Below, one piece after another: positions 1-5,037 of a DNA stretch of 6,012 nucleotides. Within the stretch, counting starts at the first letter, position 1; the number at the start of each line of letters is the position of its first letter. The stretch spans positions 1-6,012 of the forward strand of contig DASPKO010000024.1 in the NCBI GenBank assembly GCA_035628055.1. Reading direction: 5' to 3'. The position numbers were made by a program, and so were the translations under genes. Source of the DNA: DASPKO01 sp035628055 (lineage in GTDB: Bacteria; Planctomycetota; Phycisphaerae; Phycisphaerales; UBA1924). The notes below the pieces were generated by a model that searched no databases, was not told the DNA's origin, and saw nothing but the letters and a program-made list of their open reading frames with translations.

Positions 1-1
1 C

Positions 2-1405
2 ACGCTCCAGGGGTGGGCGATCGTCGAGAACACCACGGACCAGGACTGGAACGACGTGCGGCTGTCGCTGGTGGCGGGTCGGCCGGTCTCGTTCCAGATG
101 GACCTGTACGAGCCGCTGTACGTCGAGCGAGCCCAAGTCCCGGTGCCCGTGGTGGCGGGCGTGGCCCCGCGGCAGTACCAGGGGACCAACATGGCCCTGG
201 GGCTGCGCGACATGGTGGCCAAATCGGTGTCGGATCAGCGCCAGCCGGGGCGGGGCCGGCCCGCGGCGGCGCCGGCACCGGCCGGGACCGCGGTACCCGC
301 GGAAGCGGGATCCGAGCGCGACTTCTCGATCGCAGATTATCCGGCGAGCGCCCGGCAGGAGATGGCACGGGAACTTTCCGCGGCCGACCTTGACGCCTAC
401 GCCCCCGAGGCCGCCGCCGCGGCCGGCATGGTCGGCGAGGTCTTCCAGTACGACCTCTCCAGCCCCGTAACCATCGAGCGGCAGCGCTCGGCGCTGATCC
501 CGATCATCACCGCCTCGGTCCCCACGCGACGCGTCTCGATCTTCAACCTGGCCGACGGCAGCCAGCACCCGATGCGCGGCGTGGAGATCATCAACCCGGC
601 CGAGGCGGGGCGGGGACTGCAGCTTCTGCCCGGGCCGATCTCGGTCTTCGACGGGGCCGCGTACGCGGGCGATGCCCAGATCGGGCACATCCCGCCCGGC
701 GACAACCGCCTGCTGGCGTACGCCGTGGACCTGGACGTGGTCGCCCTGACGCGGCCGGAGCACACCTCGAGCGTGACCAGGCTGCGGATCGTGGGGGGGC
801 TGGTGGAGCAGATCGTCAAGCAGCGCAACCGCGTGGTCTACGGGTTCGAGAACAAGGACGCCGCGGCCCCGCGGACCGTGCTCATCGAGCACCCGCGCCT
901 CCAGCACGGCGAGTGGGAGCTGGCCGAGCCCAAGACGGCGGCCCAGACCACGCCGAGCTATTACCGCTTCGAGCTGGAGCTGGCCCCCAAGGGCTCGGGG
1001 ACGCTCACGGTGGCCCAGGAGACGACGGAGCGGCACACGGTCGCGGTGACCTCGTTCGACCTCGAGACGGTGCTGGCCCTGCACCGCGACGGGAAGCTCT
1101 CGGACCGGGTGCTCGAGACGTTCCGGGAGATCTCGCGCCGGCAGGGAGAGCTGGCGGACCTGGAGCGGACCCTCGGGGAAGTGGACCGGCAGGTGGCGGC
1201 GATCTCGGCGGACCAGCAGCGCATCCGCAGCAACATGGGGGCGATCGAGCGGAACAGCGAGCTCTACGTGCAGTACATGCGGAAGCTCACGGAGCAGGAG
1301 GGACGGCTCGAGCAGCTCGGGGCCCAGCGGGCCGAGACGCTCCAGCGGCTGGAGGCCGGGCGCGCGGCGCTGGACGAATACCTGCGCACGCTGGACGTGG
1401 AGTGA
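2..1405 (+). CDS. DUF4139 domain-containing protein, C-terminal part (5' end outside window)
   Basis: The reading frame is open from base 2 to a TGA at 1403-1405, giving 467 residues. It has no start of its own, because coding sequence continues in frame upstream of the GTG at 56. The first residues, with the motif AIVENTTDQDWNDVRLSLV followed by GRPVSFQMDLYEPLY, match the conserved core of DUF4139 (Pfam family, MuiA-like proteins). A second typical block is LLPGPISVFDGAAYAGDAQI, near window residues 205-225. An Ala/Pro-rich linker lies at about residues 80-102. The middle is beta-rich. The last ~100 residues (about 365-465) are Glu/Arg/Gln-rich heptads typical of a coiled coil. The molecular function of DUF4139 proteins is not established; some are linked to the cell envelope. 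A signal peptide, if any, would lie outside the window. The gene converges on the minus-strand regulator with a 66-base gap. Family assignment is fairly sure; function is unknown. Confidence 0.85.
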   Translation, partial: TLQGWAIVENTTDQDWNDVRLSLVAGRPVSFQMDLYEPLYVERAQVPVPVVAGVAPRQYQGTNMALGLRDMVAKSVSDQRQPGRGRPAAAPAPAGTAVPAEAGSERDFSIADYPASARQEMARELSAADLDAYAPEAAAAAGMVGEVFQYDLSSPVTIERQRSALIPIITASVPTRRVSIFNLADGSQHPMRGVEIINPAEAGRGLQLLPGPISVFDGAAYAGDAQIGHIPPGDNRLLAYAVDLDVVALTRPEHTSSVTRLRIVGGLVEQIVKQRNRVVYGFENKDAAAPRTVLIEHPRLQHGEWELAEPKTAAQTTPSYYRFELELAPKGSGTLTVAQETTERHTVAVTSFDLETVLALHRDGKLSDRVLETFREISRRQGELADLERTLGEVDRQVAAISADQQRIRSNMGAIERNSELYVQYMRKLTEQEGRLEQLGAQRAETLQRLEAGRAALDEYLRTLDVE

Positions 1406-1417
1406 CAGGGGCGCCGA

Positions 1418-1450
1418 CCGCCCGGGCCGCGTCCGTGCGGCCCTCGGCGG
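1418..1450. terminator. GC-rich inverted repeat between convergent genes, candidate bidirectional terminator
   Basis: The core is a perfect 7-bp stem, GGGCCGC (1424-1430) with GCGGCCC (1437-1443), around a 6-base loop. After a small bulge (C1423 opposite TC 1444-1445) the stem continues for five more pairs, CCGCC (1418-1422) with GGCGG (1446-1450). It begins 13 bases after the stop of the DUF4139 gene and 22 bases beyond the stop of the opposing regulator gene, so it is placed to end both transcripts. Neither strand has a T-run after it, so classical intrinsic termination is uncertain. It may instead act as a 3'-end stabiliser or work with another factor. In such GC-rich DNA short stems arise by chance, but 12 pairs is above what I would expect. 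Confidence 0.5.
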
Positions 1451-1471
1451 CGGCTGGTGCGGGCCCGGCGG

Positions 1472-2053
1472 CTAGTGGACGACCGAGGTCGCCTGCTCGA
1501 TCGCCTCGATGACCTGGCGCACCTGGAAGGGCTTGCGCAGCACCCCGTCGAACCCCGCGGTCCGCAGCGTGCTGAGCTGCGCGTCGGTCATCTTGCCGCT
1601 CATGGCGATCACGCGCGTGAGCTGCAGGTCGTCGTCCTGGCGCACCAGGCCGGCGATCCCGCGGACGTCGCCCCCGCCCAGGTGGATGTTCAGGAGCATG
1701 ACGTGCGGCTTGAAGCGCTCGCATTCGAGGCCCGCCTCGAAGCCCCCCGCGGCCGTGCGCACCTCGAGGTTGGATTGCTGCGAGAGCACCGAGCGCAGCG
1801 TCTCGGTCACCTCGCGCTCGTCGTCGACGATCAGCACCCGGGCCTTGCCCCCCGCGACGCCGTCGAACGGGATGCCGTGGTCCTTCATGAACCGGAGGAG
1901 GTGGGAGACGGGAATGCGCCGGTCCTTCGACCCGGGAATGCGGTAGCCCTTGAGCTGTCCGGAGTCGAACCACTTCGACACCGTCCGGGGGGCCACGTTG
2001 CAGATCTTGGCCACCTCTCCGGTGGTCAGCACGTCCTTCTCGAATGGGATCAT
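1472..2053 (-). CDS. Excisionase/MerR-type HTH-receiver fusion regulator with Asn at the phosphoacceptor site
   Basis: The ATG at 2053-2051 (minus strand) opens a 193-residue protein ending at TAG 1474-1472. Residues 7-57 (LTTGEVAKICNVAPRTVSKW, then GYRIPGSKDRRIP) form a winged helix-turn-helix of the excisionase/MerR kind, a probable DNA-binding domain. Residues 70-190 are a response-regulator receiver: strand 1 RVLIVDDE with acidic pair D77/D78, switch residue S152 in IAMSGK, and conserved K174 in RKPF. The phosphoacceptor position in PHVMLLNIHL is N122 instead of Asp (codon AAC). Ordinary Asp phosphorylation is therefore not expected, and the protein may be an atypical, phosphorylation-independent regulator. 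No sensor kinase is visible in the window. The frame stays open 137 codons upstream, to 2464, but the ATG at 2053 has the best ribosome binding site and directly precedes the HTH. A cytoplasmic transcription factor is likely; its targets are unknown. It is divergent from the HEAT-repeat gene and could regulate it. Confidence 0.88.
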   Translation of the reverse strand: MIPFEKDVLTTGEVAKICNVAPRTVSKWFDSGQLKGYRIPGSKDRRIPVSHLLRFMKDHGIPFDGVAGGKARVLIVDDEREVTETLRSVLSQQSNLEVRTAAGGFEAGLECERFKPHVMLLNIHLGGGDVRGIAGLVRQDDDLQLTRVIAMSGKMTDAQLSTLRTAGFDGVLRKPFQVRQVIEAIEQATSVVH

Positions 2054-2290
2054 CTCTGTCCTCGCTTGGCGGCGGCGTCCGGGCGCGGCCCCGCCCGGGC
2101 CAAGCCGGACGCGGAACGCCATCGGGACGGTCGCCGCCAGCAGGATCGGTGAAAACCCCGGCCGGCTTAACCGCCACAGGCGATAGAACACGCCCGTGCC
2201 GGCATCGACGGCGCCCGCCGCGGTTTGCACCCGACCGTTCCCCGCACTCATCCGCACGCCCCGCCGCGGGCCGGCCTCACCCAGCCGCGA
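2054..2290. other. Divergent intergenic region, regulator side
   Basis: This is the 5' flank of the minus-strand regulator. I see no convincing sigma70 promoter reading leftward; the best -10-like hexamer on the minus strand (TTCTAT around 2184-2189) matches only 3 of 6 bases and has no -35. The minus-strand frame of the regulator remains open across this stretch, so an N-terminally extended protein cannot be formally excluded. No repeat, RNA gene or convincing independent small gene is visible. An operator for the adjacent regulator would be expected here or around the rightward promoter, but I cannot name one. Confidence 0.4.
2059..2063 (-). promoter_or_regulatory. Ribosome binding site of the HTH-receiver regulator
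   Basis: Read on the minus strand, GAGGA lies 5 bases before the ATG at 2053. It decides the start: the upstream in-frame ATG at 2251-2249 has only a poor G-run (GGGGCG) in front of it, and the intervening translation contains less favoured codons such as TTA, TCA and TTT. Confidence 0.7.
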
Positions 2291-2320
2291 TTGACACCGT
2301 GCGCCGCCACGGGGTAGATT
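2291..2320 (+). promoter_or_regulatory. Sigma70-type promoter for the exported HEAT-repeat protein
   Basis: A perfect -35 hexamer TTGACA (2291-2296) is followed after 18 bases by TAGATT (2315-2320), which matches the -10 consensus at 4 of 6 positions. In DNA this rich in GC such a pair is unlikely by chance, and it reads toward the next gene. Transcription would begin near 2327, leaving a leader of about 160 bases before the ATG at 2488. The -10 lies between GGGG (2311-2314) and an 8-base C-run (2322-2329), which could pair across it. The match and placement are seen directly; activity is inferred. Confidence 0.6.
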
Positions 2321-2326
2321 GCCCCC

Positions 2327-2454
2327 CCCGGAAAGGCTCCGGGCCGCATCCCGTTCGGTGGCCGGCCCGTACCGGGTCGGCTGTGCCCGCCCGCGCGGTT
2401 CGGCGCGGGGACAATGAGGTGTCGGAGTGGAGACCGCTCCGGCCCGACGGGCCG
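2327..2454 (+). promoter_or_regulatory. Structured 5' leader: run of small GC hairpins upstream of the HEAT-repeat gene
   Basis: Downstream of the promoter, five perfect or near-perfect stems follow one another: 2327-2343 (6 bp, 5-base loop, starting at the predicted transcript end), 2361-2381 (9 bp with one G-T pair, 3-base loop TAC), 2390-2409 (7 bp, 6-base loop), 2423-2441 (7 bp with one G-T pair, 5-base loop) and 2440-2454 (6 bp, 3-base loop GAC). The last two share bases 2440-2441, so full formation of both is mutually exclusive at the junction. The final stem ends 33 bases before the ATG, leaving the ribosome binding site outside. No known riboswitch core was recognised. The structure could stabilise the mRNA or modulate expression, or simply reflect high GC. 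Confidence 0.35.
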
Positions 2455-2474
2455 CGCGTGTCACCGACCGAGCC

Positions 2475-2485
2475 AGGACCAGGAG
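2475..2485 (+). promoter_or_regulatory. Ribosome binding site region of the HEAT-repeat gene
   Basis: Two Shine-Dalgarno-like cores stand in tandem, AGGA (2475-2478) and AGGAG (2481-2485). AGGAG is only 2 bases from the ATG at 2488, which is tight. AGGA at 9 bases has normal spacing and may be the working site. Together with the signal peptide that starts just after it, this favours the ATG at 2488 over in-frame upstream starts such as GTG 2419. Confidence 0.55.
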
Positions 2486-2487
2486 TC

Positions 2488-4824
2488 ATGCACGTGCCCA
2501 TCAGCCCCGAGCCCGCGCGGCCCGCCACGTTCCGTCCCGTCGCCTCCGCCCTGGCGGCGCTCCTGTTGGCGGGCGCCGCCTGGGGACAGGGTGACGTGGT
2601 CCCCGTCGGGTCGGGCCCGAAGGAGGCCCAGCCCGGGACGGGTTCGCCCGGCGCGCCCCCCGGCGCCCCGGCACCCGAGGCTCTCGCCGACGAGCCGACC
2701 AACCTGCAACTGCTCAAGGACTTCCTGCACTACACCCGCACGCACAATCACGAGCTGGCCCTGGCGATGGGGCGGGCCCTTCTGGACCGCAACCTGCCGC
2801 CCACGGAGTTCGCCGCGCTCGTCGAGTCCAGCGGCGAGCTGGCCCGGTTCGAAGAGACCATCACGCGCGTGCAGCGCTCCCCCCAGGCGGCCGAGCTCGA
2901 GACGGTGGTCTCGCGCCTGCTCCGCCTCTACGAGACGGGCAAGCTCGACCAGGCCCGGAACCCCGACGAGGTGGCGCGGAACATCGCGCTGCTGACGGGC
3001 GTGGCCCGCAACCGGCTCTTTGCCGTCGACCGTCTCCGCGCCGCCGGCGAGTACGCCATGCCCCAGCTCCTCGAGGCGCTCCTGCAGCGGCAGGACCCGC
3101 GCCTGGCCGCGGAGGTGCGCCGGGTGATGGTCGAGCTGGGGCGCCAGGCGGTCATCCCGCTCGCGACCGCGCTGCTCGAGCTCGACCCCGCGTCGCAGGA
3201 AACCGTCATCGGCGTGCTGGCCGACATCGGCTACGCGACCAGTCTGCCCTTCCTGCACGACGTGGCGGCGGCCTCCCCCTCGGGGGCGGTTCAGGCCGCG
3301 GCCGAGCGGGCCATCCGGAAGATCGGCGAGGGCGGGGCGGGGCGGGCGTCGATCCCCGCCCTCTACCGTGACCTGGCCGAGGGGTACTACGACGAGCCGC
3401 AGAGCCTGACCAGCTTCCCGGGGGAGGAGCACCAGCTCGTCTGGGAGTTCGATCCGGGCGTGGGGCTGATCCCGGTCCCGGTGGCGACGCCCGTCTACCA
3501 CGAGGCGATGACGATGCGGCTGACCGAGCGGGCCCTGACGCTCGACGCCACGGACGCCGAGGCCCTGGCCCTCTGGCTGGCGGCCAACTTCTCGCGCGAG
3601 CTCGACACGCCGGAGGGGTACGACAACCCGGCGTACCCGGCGGCGCGCCGCGACGCCATGTATTACGCCGTCGCCTCCGGGGCGCAGGCCTCGCAGCGCG
3701 TGCTGGCCCGGGCCCTGGATGACCGCGACACGCCCCTGGCCCGCAAGGCCATCGCGGCGACCGAGCAGACGGCCGGCGGGGCGGTGCTCTGGTCGGCCGG
3801 GTCCGACCGCCGCCCGCTCATCGAGGCGATGCGCTACCCGAGCCGGCGCGTGCAGTACGAGGCGGCCCTGGCGATCGGGGCGGCCCAACCCCGCGAGCCG
3901 TTCGGGGGTTCGGAGCGCGTGGTGCCGGTCCTCGCGAGCGCGGTGCGCGACGCGGCGGCCCGCTACGCGGTCGTCGTCGCGTCGGGGGCCGAGCGTCAGC
4001 AGTCCCTCAGTGAATTCCTCCGGGGCGCCGGGTATACGGTGCTGGCGCCGGGGCAGAGCCTGGCCGACGCCGAGGCGGTGCTGGCGGACGCTCCGGGCGC
4101 CGACCTGGTGGTCGTGGACTTCTCGGATCGGACCGCGGCGGCGACGGACCGGATCATCATGGACATCCGGGGCACGCCGCGGCTCGGGGCGACACCGGTG
4201 CTGGCGCTGGCGACCCGCGAGGACTTCGCCGACCTGAGCACGCGGCACGGGCGCGACCCGCTCACGCGGCTCGCCCGCGCCGGCGTCAGCGGTCAGGAGC
4301 TCGCCGCCGCGGCCGAGCAGCTCTCCGAGAGCGCCGGCGGGGGGAACGTGGGCCCCGACGAGGCGGCCGCCTACAAGCAGCGCGCCCTGGCGGTGCTGCG
4401 CGACCTGGCGATCTCCGGCTCGGCGGCGCTCAACGTGGCCGACGCGGCCGGCCCGCTGATCGCCACCCTGGGGGACAATGCCGGACCGATGCGCCTGGCG
4501 ATCGCCGAGGTCCTGGCCCACGTCGGCGAGCCGCGGGCACAGCAGGCCCTGATGGACGCGGCCCTGGGCACGGGCGCCACGGCCCCGGACGACCGCGTGC
4601 CGATGCTCGGCAAGGTCGCCCAGTCGGCCAAGCGTTTCGGCAACATGCTCGAGGCACGCCACCTCGAGCGCCTCGGCGAGCTGGTGGCCAAGGGGCAGGC
4701 CGAGGAGGCCACCGCGGCCGCGGCCCTCATGGGCGCGCTGAACCTTCCCAACGAGCACCTGATCCCGCTGATTGTCTCGGCCCCCGACCGCGATCCCGCG
4801 GGGGCCGGCGAAACCCGCCAGTAG
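2488..4824 (+). CDS. Exported HEAT-repeat protein with an embedded degenerate receiver-like domain
   Basis: The ATG at 2488 to TAG at 4822-4824 gives 778 residues. The N-terminus is a signal peptide with hydrophobic core VASALAALLLAGAA (18-31) and a likely cleavage after AWG (33/34), so the protein probably works in the periplasm. A Pro/Gly/Ala-rich linker spans about 36-71. Helical repeats follow: HEAT-like units at about 180-281 (for example PLATALLELDP, ending in AAERAIRKIGEG), TPR/HEAT-like helices at about 330-490, and another HEAT-like block at about 630-690. Between them, residues 492-612 look like a response-regulator receiver: strand YAVVVAS (493-499), strand DLVVVDFS with Asp544 at the phosphoacceptor position, strand PVLALAT (570-576). 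The usual strand-1 acidic pair is absent and the usual Lys-Pro is replaced around LTRLAR (592-597). HEAT arrays are generally protein-binding scaffolds. No enzyme motif is seen and the function is unknown. The gene has its own promoter and is probably monocistronic, since 213 bases separate it from pstS. Confidence 0.85.
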   Translation: MHVPISPEPARPATFRPVASALAALLLAGAAWGQGDVVPVGSGPKEAQPGTGSPGAPPGAPAPEALADEPTNLQLLKDFLHYTRTHNHELALAMGRALLDRNLPPTEFAALVESSGELARFEETITRVQRSPQAAELETVVSRLLRLYETGKLDQARNPDEVARNIALLTGVARNRLFAVDRLRAAGEYAMPQLLEALLQRQDPRLAAEVRRVMVELGRQAVIPLATALLELDPASQETVIGVLADIGYATSLPFLHDVAAASPSGAVQAAAERAIRKIGEGGAGRASIPALYRDLAEGYYDEPQSLTSFPGEEHQLVWEFDPGVGLIPVPVATPVYHEAMTMRLTERALTLDATDAEALALWLAANFSRELDTPEGYDNPAYPAARRDAMYYAVASGAQASQRVLARALDDRDTPLARKAIAATEQTAGGAVLWSAGSDRRPLIEAMRYPSRRVQYEAALAIGAAQPREPFGGSERVVPVLASAVRDAAARYAVVVASGAERQQSLSEFLRGAGYTVLAPGQSLADAEAVLADAPGADLVVVDFSDRTAAATDRIIMDIRGTPRLGATPVLALATREDFADLSTRHGRDPLTRLARAGVSGQELAAAAEQLSESAGGGNVGPDEAAAYKQRALAVLRDLAISGSAALNVADAAGPLIATLGDNAGPMRLAIAEVLAHVGEPRAQQALMDAALGTGATAPDDRVPMLGKVAQSAKRFGNMLEARHLERLGELVAKGQAEEATAAAALMGALNLPNEHLIPLIVSAPDRDPAGAGETRQ

Positions 4825-4853
4825 TCTCGCCGCGCAACGGAGTGCCGGGCGGT

Positions 4854-4898
4854 CGCGGGCCCGCTCGCGCCCCCGCGGAACATAAGATCTGACCGCGG
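4854..4898 (+). terminator. Weak candidate terminator after the HEAT-repeat gene: two overlapping inverted repeats
   Basis: CGCGGG (4854-4859) can pair with CCCGCG (4872-4877) over a 12-base loop. Alternatively CCGCGG (4873-4878) can pair with CCGCGG (4893-4898) over a 14-base loop. The two stems share bases 4873-4877 and so exclude each other. There is no T-run directly after either. The position, 30-75 bases past the stop, suits transcript ending, but six-base stems are common in this base composition. Confidence 0.25.
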
Positions 4899-4910
4899 CG
4901 CGCGCGGAGC

Positions 4911-4982
4911 GGGAAAAAACTTATATTTTCCTCCGGGCGGGCCGCCTCCGGGCCCCACCGGGCGCGCACCGCATGCGATAAT
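4911..4982 (+). promoter_or_regulatory. AT-rich island and -10-like hexamers, probable pstS promoter region
   Basis: Bases 4913-4930 are the most AT-rich stretch in the window, set in DNA that is otherwise almost all G and C. They contain TATATT (4922-4927), a 5-of-6 match to the -10 consensus, inside a small inverted repeat GGAAAA (4912-4917) / TTTTCC (4926-4931). A second hexamer, GATAAT (4977-4982), also matches 5 of 6 and lies 55 bases before the pstS ATG. Neither has a recognisable -35 at 16-18 bases. An 8-base direct repeat CCTCCGGG occurs at 4930-4937 and 4945-4952, spaced 15 bases. The region probably carries the pstS promoter, perhaps activator-dependent, but I cannot choose between the two hexamers. 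Confidence 0.4.
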
Positions 4983-5025
4983 CCGCGAGGCGGCGCGGGG
5001 CCTCCGTCGGGTCCCCGGCCGGCCG

Positions 5026-5032
5026 AAGGAGA
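5026..5032 (+). promoter_or_regulatory. Strong ribosome binding site of pstS
   Basis: AAGGAGA stands in front of the ATG at 5038 with 6 bases between AAGGAG and the start codon, close to ideal. It fixes the start together with the signal peptide that begins MKRLLSVLAV. Confidence 0.8.
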
Positions 5033-5037
5033 GTCCC

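Noticed and set aside
1457..2152. Plus-strand open frame of 231 codons across the regulator gene
   Set aside because: It lies opposite the well-supported HTH-receiver coding sequence, has low-complexity composition and lacks a domain or a good ribosome binding site.
2414..2995. Possible leader peptide or overlapping gene starting at ATG 2414
   Set aside because: The product is a Arg/Ser/Pro-rich out-of-frame reading that runs deep into the HEAT gene. The start lacks a convincing ribosome binding site.
2461..4758. Long minus-strand open frame of 765 codons opposite the HEAT-repeat gene
   Set aside because: Its translation is Arg/Gly/His/Val-rich with no recognisable domain. The plus strand has the signal peptide, helical repeats, ribosome binding site and G/C-ending codons. 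It is an antisense shadow of high GC.
4879..4896. Possible Pho box upstream of pstS around CATAAGATCTGACC
   Set aside because: CATAA matches the core, but the flanking 7-base units do not align with the CTGTCA-type direct repeat at 11-base spacing.
4921..4960. Possible minus-strand intrinsic terminator (T-run opposite A 4914-4919)
   Set aside because: No stem of useful loop size precedes the T-run on the minus strand, and no minus-strand gene ends here.
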